NCBI GenBank assembly: GCA_013399015.1
Contig: VWZX01009113.1
Span: forward strand, 744,001-808,000
Reading direction: 5' to 3'
DNA length: 64,000 nucleotides
Origin: Galbula dea
Lineage: Eukaryota > Chordata > Aves > Piciformes > Galbulidae
Positions 1-11,604 of the stretch are shown here, one piece after another; position 1 is the stretch's first letter; the number at the start of each line of letters is the position of its first letter. The notes below the pieces were generated by a model. It searched no databases and had not been told where the DNA came from. It saw only the letters and a program-made list of their open reading frames with translations. Made by a program: the position numbers and the translations under genes.

Positions 1-1640
1 GAGAGGAAGGATAGAGAATAGTAGAAAATCAAAATAGTACTGCTTTCCACTTCACGCACATAGCTGTGGAGAGCTAGCAAGAAATGTTACGAAGGAAGAG
101 AAAGGCTGTTCCTGTAAGCCATGCTGTCATGAATGAAAGATTAGAGTTGGAGAATTACACACAGCAAATTGTGTGCCATTAATCCTCTACACACTGTAGT
201 CTATCTCAAGACATCCTTGCACAGAGAAAGTTAAACATTCTAACATTTCTTTGGAAAGTCAAATAAGAGATTAAATAAATTACTTCCAGGCATTATACTC
301 CTCCTTAACTTTTCTCTCTTATTATATATTCAAAGGTACCCTATACCATAATGATGTAGAAACACCTCTGCTGTCTATGTCCGTTGATGATGCCAAAGTT
401 ATCTCAGCCAAGAAGTACATTTTGCTGAGATAATATTTTCAAGAGACTAGGTGTTTCATTGACAAAACTGGTTCAACTAAGACATATGTGAAACCTTGAG
501 ACAGCCTTCTGAAAAAGACATTATTGATGACAATGCAATCACCAACAGTGTTGGTACAATGTGAGTAACAAACCAGTTTTAAATCAATCTCTACAAAAAT
601 GAATCCTATACCATCAGTACTTTAGCACAGGATTTAGAAAAGACTATATTGTTGGAAGGGTATAGTATGAATTGTCAATTTTCCTGCTGATACCCTCAGG
701 ATAACTAGAAATGTAACAGCAACATTTTGTTTTCTTGAGTCTCAACATTTCAGTACAATCTGAGGATGAATGGATAGTCCTTTTACCATCCCATGGGCTT
801 TTTTTGGATTTCAAAATTTCATGATAGCTTGTATACCAGTGATACCTAAATGATGGATCTGTGTTCTGTTGTATCACTTAGCTGAAAAAATGTGGTGTGC
901 CTGGATCACGTGGAGGCAGACAACGGCATTGCTTTAGAATCAGCCAGGATCAAGGGATATGCTGATTTTGCAATGGCTATAGGAGGTCAGATGACACTTT
1001 ATGCAGGTTCACTTTAATCTGGCACTAGGAGGGTTAAAAATCTAGATTTACTGTATCAGTAATTACAGCTTTGGTTTCATGGGAAAAAAAAGTATTAACT
1101 GAAAGAGGCATGCTGCAGAATTGCTAATAGTGATTATGCCACTTAATTTAGCACAAATTCTAGCTCTCATGCCTGGTATTGAACAAGGATTTGATCCTCA
1201 TTTCCACACAAACAAACTGAATACATTACCTTCAAATACATTTGTCATTATGAAACAGGTTTTTTCCCTCTGCTAGAGTTGTTTCGTTTTGTATAAATAT
1301 CGAGCCCGAGAGAGTAATAAATGAAGGGTACAAAATTGCCTACATATCCTAGTGAGTATAGTACCAGAATTTATGGAGAGTCATAGTTCAAGCCTTTGTT
1401 TCAGAAGACAATTATTCCATGTGAAGTGAAAACATTTCAGAGTTTGCTTGAAATTTCCAACCAGTTCTCATTTAGATTATTATTTCTGCCCTCCATAGTA
1501 TAATAGCATTCTGTGAGATTAAAAAACATGCATTTTATTTTAAAAATAACATCCTTATCTACATTGCTTATAATGTGGATTAGTAGCACATAAGTTATTA
1601 AAAATCCATTTATCTCTGATGTTATTACTGTTTATACTGC

Positions 1641-1700
1641 AATATAATAAATATAATATAATAATAAATAATAATAATAAATAATAAATAATATAATAAA
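1641..1700. repeat. ATA/ATAA-rich microsatellite
   Basis: An imperfect run of AAT, ATAAT and AATA units with no G or C over about 55 bases. Confidence 0.9.
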
Positions 1701-4700
1701 GTGTCAATGAAAGGGAAGATGTCTGGTCTGTAAGGCTGCAATAAGATTTTGGAGATCCATATTCAGCTGCTGGAATTATTAGGACCCTGCCTCATGTGCT
1801 CATGTTCTGGATCTCAAAAGTGGAATCTTAAAATCATATTGATCCTTTAGACTGTGTACAGGCACCTCATGATAAAATCGAGTCAAATGAGGACATCACA
1901 GAAACAATTCCAGATTAGCCAGTGGTAAATGCTCAAATGTGTTAAATCCTGTTTCTTTAGAAGGTTTTAAGGACTGTGAGAAATAATTCCTAACCTTCCT
2001 CAATAGCAGTAGGTTCCTACAATAATTCTGTCATGTAAAAAGGCTTTCCCTCTCAGCCCAAGAAGTGAGGGGCTGGGTTCAGATCTATCCTGAAACATAT
2101 TAAGCCTATAGAAACTCATGTTCATGTATCCACTCCCCAAAGAATGTCCAAGTAAGTGATAAGCAAGTGAAGAAAGGGTGTAAGTATATTAATCAAATAA
2201 ACCCTCCTAACACAAGTGCTACACAGAGGATGCTATCAGTGTTAGTCATTCCTTCACTTTCACACTTCCAGCTAAGATACTACACAACTCTGTCCTGAGC
2301 TTTCATCTCTTTCTCACCTAGGACCTCCACACTTTTTCCTGAGATGAGAGTAATTTTCCAGATTACAACCTCTGACACCCCAGAACTGGATTTTCTTCTC
2401 AAAGCTAAACAAAATGAAATGCAATAATGTGTTACGACAAAGACCTAGGAAGAGCACTGCTGCATGCCTGTACTCACATATTTTACCCCTCCCTACTCCC
2501 CAAAAAAGTCAGCCTTCAGCTGCCCCAGAAATCCCACACTCAACTCCCTGCTCTTGGAGTCATGATACTTCATTTGTTCAGTGCACTGCTGAAAGTACAA
2601 GACTTCTGCCTGTTTTTCATGAAGTATTTTAGCAGGGAATTCAAAATTACAGACATTATTAGAAAAACTTAATTTGCACAGGATTCTAATAACAATAGAA
2701 GCAACTTCTTTCCCTAAGAATATGTCCTGAAAATAATAAATACAGGGCTGACCTAATCAGAGCTGCTCAGGCTAGATAGGTTCTGAATGTCTGCAAACAC
2801 ACAGTTCCAGGTTTACAAGGATTTCAGATAATGATTCAGGAGTTATATATTTGTTAGGATTTATGTGACACAGAAACATTTTAAATTGGTTTGAAGTATG
2901 TAAAAATGTGTTCATACAATACACATGTCTCATGCTAAATTTGCTCTTTTCACAGAAATCATTAGTTTTAATCCCCCAGCTTTGAATTCATTGCTGGTTT
3001 CCTTCCAGACTGCATTCTTCTATTATAGGCTGGTAATAATAACACTTGGTATTTACAGCACACTTTATATTCTCAGATCTCTGTGCAAGCATTCGTTATT
3101 GCATCACTATAAATAAAATAATTTGGTCTTATTTTAGAGGAGTGAAATGGAAAGCATTGAAATATGGAGGACTTCATTCTCAAAACAAGTCAGTGACAGC
3201 AGAAACACAGTAAAAATCAGAAACCTCTGACTTGGGAGATCACGGTACCTATCAATTAATAGCACTTCTCAAAATAGTTACTAAAATTAATCAAAGGAAA
3301 AAACCCTAAACAACAAGCAATTTACAAAGGCCAACATATGTCACAGACTAAACCACAGAATTACTATGCAGAGCTCAGGATAATAATGGACTTGGAAAGT
3401 TTGTAACATTTATTTTGGATAAAGGTGAAAATACATGTTGTGTTTCTGAAAGAAACTTATTCAATGCTGGTTTGAGTCACATTTTTGATAAATAATTTCA
3501 TTAAATAATTTCATCACATTTTTCCAGGAATAAATACATATCTTCCAAATAAATCCATTTATTTAGTCTTCCCCTCTTTTTTTTCCCAGTTTTAGAGAAA
3601 CTATTCTTTCACATGACATCAGAACACTAGATTAATTTTTATCCAGTCTGGTGCCTGAAGTTGTTATAGTCAATGGCTGAAAAACTGGAAAAATATAAAA
3701 CATATCAGCTAATTTTGATTGTTTTCTGAGAAAGATGTATGTGTGCAGAGGTCACTTCAAATAGTAGATTTTCATGAAATAAAATCAATCTGTTGATATT
3801 CCTCTGTCTTGGGGAATGGAGTTGAATCTGAGCAAAACACTCAGAAAATTAGGCAACAAATATGGAAAGTTAAATGGCACCACTTTCTGTCTGTCTTCCC
3901 CAGTAGAAGACAATAAGACATTAAAGGTGGTTAAACCTCTGAAAGCCAAAAATCTTTAGGAAAGTTACCAAAAATTACAAACATCCACATTACCATATCT
4001 GAACACATTACCTTTTCTGAGATGACTCTTCCTAATTGCTTCCTTACACAAGTCTACAGTTCTGCAATTGCAAAGTAATTTACTTCAAAGTTGCAGTGCA
4101 CTGGAAGCAGATAGATAAACTGGTGCAGCTGAAGTGTTAAATCCTTCACAACTGTAGCCTATTTGTAGGTGAGCAGCTGTGCTGTAAGGACCTTGAGCAC
4201 ATCCTCTCCCATCTGGGAGTTTGCTTGCCTGAACTCAGAGCCAGCCTAGACAGAGTGCAGTTGGGGCAGCCCCTCTTTCCTCTGGTGACATGGGCAGAGG
4301 CTCCCAGAGAGCTATGCGGGAAGACTTTAGCAAGGACTGAGCTATTGGAGATGATTTCAGGCAGCAGCTCTTGCACTTTGCCTTTGCTTTAGCTACAGTT
4401 CCCATCACAGCCATGCCTCTTCCAAGATGTGGACCCTCTGATACAGGCCCCAGCCCACAGACAGACTTCCCAGCTGGACATCAGTTGTCCTTGTCATCAT
4501 GAACTTGTCTGATGCCCTTGGTTGGGATATCCTTTCTAATTGTACAGTAAATAGTACAATAGAACTCTAAATTTTGGAATACAGCACTTCATGATGTTTT
4601 GAAACACATCAGACAGTAAGATGTGATCTAGAAGGATTTCCAATGGATTCAACTTTGTACTGCTGGTCAAGAGTGAAATTCAAACGTTTTCAGCACTGCA

Positions 4701-6372
4701 GCAGAGCAAGAACTCAATTTATACTAAGTGTCAGTTCAGTCCTAGAGTCATTAGGTATCAGGAGGTTCCTCCTTGGCCTTCAGTAGTTGTTCTGGAAAGG
4801 CACATGTTGCTGTGTACAGGTGAGATGTTATGTTGACTATACGAACATTGCAGGTGCCTTGAATGCCTCTAGAAGGCTTCACGTGCTCTTTGAATGCCTG
4901 AAACTCTCCTAGAAGGCTACATGTAAGCAACCAAAAGAAGCCCAAATAAAACAAAGCACACTAGATTGCTCTCACTGGATTTGCTTGATTTCAGTACTGC
5001 CAGTTGTTTCACTTATCTGGAGTTCAGTGCCAGTGTGGACTCAGAAAAATGTGATCCATATAGTCAGCAGCTCTGATTTTCATTTTGTCTATGTGAATAC
5101 ATTTAATAAAATGGCATATGGTACCATTCACTGTATCACTGTAAAAAAAGTTTTGGTCTTAACATGTTTACGATCAATTACCTTTCAGAATTGCCTATAC
5201 TCAGTGTGCAGCTGTACACCTAAGTCACAAGGTTTTGTTCCCACCTCTGATGATTAAAGTAATAAAATGGCAAATAATAAATATTCCTGTTTATTGCTGA
5301 ATACGGAATTAATGTTGCTTTCCATACATCAGAGTGAGCAAATATCCACTTGATGAATGCTTCTAATCATCATCAGAAAGTGGATGTGAACATAGCTGAA
5401 TTGCATAGTAGATCAGAGGAAAAGAGGTTTGAGTGGATTGTGTTGTGTATTTCAGAATTTCTCCCCGTCCCCACTTCTGAAAATGATCCCTACAAAATTT
5501 CATATGGTCTGCTGTGGAATCTCTGGAGCCAAAGTCCACAATAGCAAAGCATATTATTAGTGGTATCTGGAGTTTTCAGGTCAGTTCTGCATTTGCAGCA
5601 TTCATAGAAACACCTGTCTCCCATTCCTGTATTATGACAGATCACAATCCCACTGCTGTTTTAACTTTGAAGACAATTCCGAGCAAAGTGAGCAGCACAA
5701 CAGCAGAAAAGGTGGGCAGCTTCAAAGGTAAAGTGCCTGTCTTGTGGTTTGAAGGCCTCTGTGGAGTACAAGTTCACAGACCTATATTAGGTGTTAGTCT
5801 CAGTTTAGCTTCTGATGGACTGCAGTGCTCTGTGCAAGATGATTGCTATGCTATTTGACATGCATCTGGGACATTCTGCAAAAAAGAAAAGGATTGAAAA
5901 CTAAAATTAGTTTTCTACCCTGGAGAAATTTGCAGTATAGAAAATAGCCATCTCCATGCCTGTGCCCCTGGCTTTCATGCAAGACTCCTGCATCACTTGT
6001 CACTACTTTCTGAGAAGTGCACACTGAGACTACTCACATACATGTCTGAATGTTCACTATTGAAATCCTGTGACACAGAGGAAATCTGAGGATCAGGCAG
6101 GATTCTACTAGACAGTAACTGATTGGTTACTTTGGTAGAAATTAGTACCACTCATGAACCTTAAATAAGTAGTATGGTTACTGTTCTGAAGAGCTTTGGT
6201 TGCTTGTTTCAACTCCCTTGCAGCTAAGACTGGTGCTTGCAACAACAGAAGTGAAACCAGTATCTGTCTGTGTAAGTATTCCTCACCCCCTATCTTTCAT
6301 CTGTGGTTCACTTGGAGCGGGGCAGAAGAATTTCAAAGAGGAATATCCCCTCAAGCACTTACCTCAGTGGGT

Positions 6373-6430
6373 ATAGCAAAGCATTAACTTTAACACCACC
6401 TTCATCAACTAAGAATTAATGCTTTGCTAT
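6373..6430. repeat. Perfect 15-bp inverted repeat with 28-nt spacer
   Basis: The left arm ATAGCAAAGCATTAA (6373-6387) is the exact reverse complement of TTAATGCTTTGCTAT (6416-6430). The spacer is 28 nucleotides. The arms do not extend further inward or outward without mismatch. It could form a hairpin in RNA or be the remains of a short palindromic transposon. No function is known to me. Confidence 0.9.
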
Positions 6431-7153
6431 TGGGTCTCAACTAGAAGCCAGTATCTATTAACTGAAGAGGTGGTTGGAGCATCTGCTGAATTCTGTCTTG
6501 GCTGGAAATGGCTTGATGAGTGCTTCCTATCTGTCAACCTGGCAAGCAGGGGAGACTAAACTAATTCTAGCTCTGCCTTTTTGGCTTTGTGTTGAGCCAT
6601 ACTGGGAATGCTTTCACAGCCTAGAGCAGCTGAGAGGGGCAGTTACTTGGGACCCTGCCAAAGGCTGAAGCCTTAGTCCTCTCCCTTTGCATTCACATAT
6701 CTTAGGAAGCAAGTTCAGTTTCATGATAAGAGCTCTCACCCAGGCCATCTTTTATAGTGCTTAACTGTGTTTAGTTTTGATTTAAGTAGATTTAAAAACA
6801 TAGATGAAAACAAGATTTCTTGGCTGCTAATACTATCTCAGAATCCAAATAAACTGCCTGTGTAGATATATGCTTGGAGAGCACATCTAAAGCAAGTCAC
6901 TTTCACCCAGGAGCTTTTTAATAAACTGACTTGCTCTGTGTGGCATATCATGAGATAGCTTTCAGTGTTTGTGGCTATGCCAACTGAAAGATTATTCTGA
7001 AGAGTGTGCTTCTTCTCTTGGGAAAAGGGAAGACATTCTTCCAGCTACAGGAGGGGAAATGTTATTTTCTCTTCCACTAAAGCATGGAAAACTTCTTCTC
7101 TTAAGTAAGTGTTTGCCAGGAGATTCTGAATAGCTGCAATAACATACCAATAA

Positions 7154-8665
7154 AATCATAGAATCATAGAATTATCAGGATTGGAAGGGACCTTAGAGAT
7201 CATCTAGTCCAACCCCCTACAGTGAGTAGGCAATCTCCAACTAAACCAGGTTGCCAAGCACCCTGTCCAGCCTCGCCTTGAACACCTCCAGGGAGGGGGC
7301 CTCAACCACCTGCCTGGGCAACCTGTTCCAATGTTCCACCACCCTCATGGTAAGGAACTTTTTCCTAATGTCCAATCTAAACCTGCTCTTCCCTAATTTA
7401 AACCCATTACCCCTTGTCCTATCACTACAGGCCTTTGTAAACAGGCCCTCCCCAGCCTTTCTATATGACCCCTTCAGGTACTGGAAGGTGACTATTAGGT
7501 CCCCCCGAAGCCTTCTCTTCTCGAGACTGAACAATCCCAGCTCCCTCAGCCTATCCTCATAGGGGAGGTGTTCCAGCCCCTTGATCATTTTAGTAGCCCT
7601 CCTTTGGACCCGCTCCAGCAGGTCTACGTCCTTCCTGTGTTGAGGGCTCCAGAGCTGGACACAGTACTCCAGATGAGGTCTCACCAGAGCAGAGTACAGT
7701 GGCAGAATCACCTCTCTCGATCTGCTGGTCACGCTTCTCTTGATGCAGCCCAGGATGCGATTTGCCTTCTGGGCCGCCAGCGCGCACTGCTTGCTCATGT
7801 CCAGCTTCTCATCAACCAACACCCCCAAGTCCTTTTCTGCAGGGCTGCTCTCCAGCTCCTCGTCCCCCAGCCTGTATTGATAGTGGGGATTATTTCGCCC
7901 CAGATGCAGGACCCTGCACTTGGTCTTGTTGAACCTCATGAGGTTCATCTGGGCCCACCTTTCCAGCCTGTCCAGGTCCCTCTGGATGGCATCCCGCCCC
8001 TCCAGCTTATCAACAGCACCACCCAACTTAGTGTCATCAGCAAACTTGCTGATGCTGCACTCAATCCCGCTGTCGATATCATTTATAAAAATATTAAATA
8101 GGACAGGTCCCAGTACGGACCCCTGAGGGACACCACTTGTCACTGGTCTCCATCTGGACTTTGAGCCATTGACTACTACCCTCTGGATGCGACCATCCAG
8201 CCAATTCCTTACCCACTGAACAGTCCACCCATCAAATCCATAGTTCTCTAACTTGGCCAGTAGAATATTGTGGGGGACTGTGTCAAAGGCCTTACACAAG
8301 TCTAGATAGACCACATCCACAGGTTGTCCCTTGTCCACTAAGGTAGTCACGGGATCATAGAAAGCCACTAAGTTTGTCAGGCAGGATTTGCCCTTAGTGA
8401 AGTCATGCTGACTGTCCTTCATCACCTCCTTGTCCTCCATGTGCCTTATCAGACCTTCAAGGAGAATTTGCTCCATATCTTCCCAGGCACAGAGGTGAGG
8501 CTGACAGGTCGGTAGTTACCTGGGTCTTCCCTTCTGCCCTTCTTGAAGATAGGAGTAACATGCCCCTTCTTCCAATCACTAGGGACTTCACCTGACTGCC
8601 AGGACTTCTCAAATATTATTGAGAGTGGCTTGGTGACTACATCTAAGAATGTTCTAGAAAGAGCT
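7154..8665 (-). mobile_element. CR1 LINE retrotransposon, 5'-truncated, 3' end intact
   Basis: This is a non-LTR retrotransposon of the CR1 family, read on the minus strand. The 3' end at 7154 shows two copies of the CR1 tail unit (ATTCTATG on the element strand). About 85 bases of 3' untranslated sequence with the typical segment around GGAAGGGACCTTAGAGATC (7181-7200) separate it from the end of the reverse transcriptase frame at 7241. The 5' limit is approximate: CR1-like protein similarity fades near 8650-8670, directly before a TA-rich microsatellite. Full CR1 elements are several kilobases long, so this copy keeps only the 3' third or so. I see no clear target-site duplication, which is usual for CR1. 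The long open frame suggests a relatively recent insertion compared with the copy near 41 kb. Confidence 0.97.
7241..8665 (-). pseudogene. CR1 ORF2 reverse transcriptase, partial, one frameshift
   Basis: This frame encodes the reverse transcriptase and C-terminal part of CR1 ORF2, which copies the element's RNA at a nicked genomic target. A continuous 411-codon frame runs from 8476 down to 7241. Motif A is visible as YLDLCKAFDTVPH (about residues 57-69, catalytic Asp 59), motif B as SGVPQGSVLGP (114-124) and the catalytic box as FADD (145-148, bases 8033-8044). Upstream, 8449 to about 8665 continues the same protein in another frame, with PLSIIFEKSW and DWKKGHVTPIFKKG followed by PGKI. The two parts are joined by loss of one base, an A, just after the PGKI codons near 8477. 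The endonuclease domain and ORF1 are absent because of 5' truncation. The methionine at 8476 is only the first in-frame ATG after the frameshift and not a true start. The product cannot be an autonomous transposition protein. Confidence 0.95.
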
Positions 8666-8679
8666 AGTATGCCCACAAA

Positions 8680-8706
8680 CACATATATATGTATATATAT
8701 ACATAC
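8680..8706. repeat. TA/CA-rich microsatellite at the CR1 5' boundary
   Basis: An alternating purine-pyrimidine run of AT and GTATAT steps abuts the 5'-truncated end of the minus-strand CR1 copy. It may predate the insertion as a preferred target, or it may have grown afterwards. Confidence 0.8.
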
Positions 8707-11517
8707 AAACACCCAAAGAACAATAACACTTTGTTTTTAACCATTATTTAAGACCAAACAAACAAAACCCAAGCTGTTTTAAACTGGCTTATGGTCTAAT
8801 GCTATCTTTCACAGAAGAATCTGTAATCCTCTTTCCTGACCATGAAAAATCTCCACACAAGGATTCCATGCTATCTTTGTGCAAAACTTACTTTTAGAAC
8901 TAAGAATACCAAAACCCAACTCTCTAGTTAGGTTTTAATCATCATTTCAGGACAAGCACTGATCATGCATGTGAACAGCTAAAAGAAACTAAGGACATAT
9001 TTTGACCCATGTGCTTAAGCCAAACACATTAACAGAGAGAACACAGCCTATTTATGTGTTTCCTTCACAAAGGCAAATTTAAGAGAATATATCTGAAATA
9101 ATCCTGCTACAGAATTCATAGCCTTGCAGATTAAGGCTTTAAATAGCTGTATAGTTCTGTGAATTTCTTGCTTGTAATCTACCTATTTTTCTTTCCCTCA
9201 TTTTTCCCTCTCCAAAAGAAATGTGGAATAGCATATGTAGCATCAAACCTTTCCAAATATTGAAAGCAAACTTAATTCTAAACCCTTAGTAATAAAATGT
9301 GATATTCTACTTCTGAATTTCACCACAAGCAGGAACTAAGAAATTAAATTCTTAGGAAAAGCCGTTTTCATTTTTCCCATCTGGAAGTAGAAGAACCCAG
9401 TATCTCATGTGTGTCTTCTTACTGGGTTTCCAAACCAGGCTGTCTGACTGAAGATACTTGAGTAGTTACAGCACAGTTATGTGATTTTTGAAAACTTTTA
9501 TACTGTCTCATGGAAAAATGCTCTGAAATTTTTTATACTGACTTCTGTTTGAAGTTCTCATTGAGTATCAGTTAATGAACCAGTTCCAGTCCTACAAAGA
9601 TCTGCTTTTACTGTATTGGTCCAAAAGATGCAAAATTATCTGAGTTTCATGGCTCCCTAAACTGTGAATGAGCAAGTACTTTGAAATCAGACACAGTTGT
9701 GGATGTTCAAAAACCTTTCTACATCTGATCCTTACTGGTATTTATTACTGATTCCATTTTAATGATCTATAATCTGAGATGTAAATGGCAAAGCAACATC
9801 TCTGCAAACACCAGTGACAGATACTGAAGTCCTGATCCCCAGATTGTTTAGACTATAGTTAAGTTTTTGCTTTGTGCAAACTGAGGTCAGAGATGGAACA
9901 TAACTGAAGCAACAAATAGCAGTCTGTTCCCTCAAACTATGGTAAAGCTTATGCTACTCAATATTCACAATTAGGTAGCTCTCTTCAGCTTTAATAACTC
10001 TACTTCCTCCTTAATTGTTTTTGATCACCATGGTCTTCCCAAGCATGTATGAGTCAATTCTATCCAGTGTGAGAGAGGGGTCCTCTCTGGTATCAGCAAC
10101 ACTGTGACTGGCATAAATGCTAATTAAAAAAAAATTTAGAAAAAAAGAAAGCCTGTTAATTGTGAATTATTTGCTTTCTCATCCCAGGCTGATGGAGATG
10201 TAATTTTGATGAAGGATTCAGAGTCAGGGATCATCAAGTGAGTTCACTCCAGATTAATTTGCCTTTTGAAAAGTATAAAACGGTTGCTACCAGAGTATGG
10301 AGCTGCATTTTATCTGTCTTATTCAGGGTGGGATGAGTAGGCCATATCTTTGTCAGCCATTTAATTTCATCAATGCAACTTAATTATGTTTCCATGGAAA
10401 ACCACCTGTGACCTTCCATCTGCTAACAAAATTCACCCATCCCTGCACATACACACACAGTCTTCAAACAAAAGACGACTCTATTCCTGGAGGTATAAAG
10501 GAAATAAGATTTCTGAATATTGCAGCTGGAAGTATCTGCTCATACTGTCTTTCCAGAGAGTTGGTGGGCAGGAGCTAGACACCTGGGTTGCCTTTGAAGG
10601 AATGAAGTTGAGAAACATCCATTAAGAGCAAAATAGAAGTGCCTATATGAACTGACAGAAGCCAAAATGATGTATTGCAGTTTGTCCTGTGCAAGGGAAG
10701 AAATGTATTAAATGTAACTTCATGAGTATAACTCTTTTTACCTATAGAAGCTTGACAAAATGCTAAGGAAAAAAATCTTATATGGTTTCTTTTATCTGAA
10801 AAAATGATTAAAAGCAATCAAGGTGTATTAGATATTTGGGAGGGAGAGACGTTGGTACAAATTTCTGGCTGTTTGATATTAGGCATAAGTTTTATGTCCC
10901 ATGAGATTAATATCACTTACTGTTTCTCTGTGCCATACCTACCTGCTAACAGAATAATTTATTTCTAAACCAAAGGATACACTAGTTGCTATCAGCCTAC
11001 ATCAAATAGGCAAACATGGCACTGACAGTCTGATTTCTCTTTAGTCACCAGTGAAACTGGATCCTCAAGTGCCTTGTCAGATTTCTCTTTCACTATGAAA
11101 GCCTTCCCCAAGTAATAATTAGAAATAGTATTTAACGGTTTAAAATATACAATTTTATTTCTGCAGAAAATGTCAATATTTCAAACCCATTTCCTGTTAA
11201 AATCCAAACAAAAAAGTCAAAATAGGGAGAATTTTGATGGAATGGGAAGAGATGCATATTTCATTTTGGTAACTGACAAAGCAAAATATTGCTATTCGTA
11301 AATGATCTGACAGTTTTAGAAGACATTTTTCATCAATTAGCTAAGTTTAGGGTTTTTTGTAGTTACTCTTTTCCTGTATCAAATTCCAGTTTCATTAAAA
11401 ATATTTCCTAATTTATTTACCTGCTTCTATTTACATCATTCTTCCAAGAATCTTAGAGTAATGCAATAGTTTAGTAAGTATCATGGTGACATTTTTTTTT
11501 TTAGGAGATTGCAATAT

Positions 11518-11604
11518 AAGATCTCATGGCAAACTAAGATCTCATGGCAAACTAAGATCTCATGGCAAACTAAGATCTCATGGCAAACTAAGATCTCATG
11601 GCAA
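11518..11604. repeat. 18-bp minisatellite, about 4.8 identical copies
   Basis: The unit AAGATCTCATGGCAAACT is repeated head to tail four times without a mismatch at 11518-11589. A fifth copy is identical for 15 bases (11590-11604) and then diverges. Each unit contains a BglII-type AGATCT palindrome. Sequence identity among copies indicates recent expansion. The flanks are a 12-T run upstream and unique sequence downstream. Confidence 0.97.

Larger units (their letters stand above)
1..7153. other. No gene recognised: unassigned AT-rich DNA
   Basis: Apart from the ATA microsatellite (1641-1700) and the inverted repeat at 6373-6430, I see only short open frames of chance length. About 4150-4500 is richer in G and C than its surroundings and has no recognisable element ends. 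A short imperfect duplication of a GAATGCC...TAGAAGGCT motif lies at about 4858-4925. Confidence 0.6.

Noticed and set aside
5514..5858. 114-codon plus-strand open frame
   Set aside because: No recognisable domain, no supporting context and a length within chance expectation.
7568..8101. 177-codon plus-strand open frame
   Set aside because: It is the antisense shadow of the CR1 reverse transcriptase on the minus strand.
11518..11604. Minisatellite as a coding repeat (18 bp equals six codons, KISWQT)
   Set aside because: The frame stays open through the array, but there is no in-frame ATG nearby upstream and a TGA follows directly after the last partial unit.
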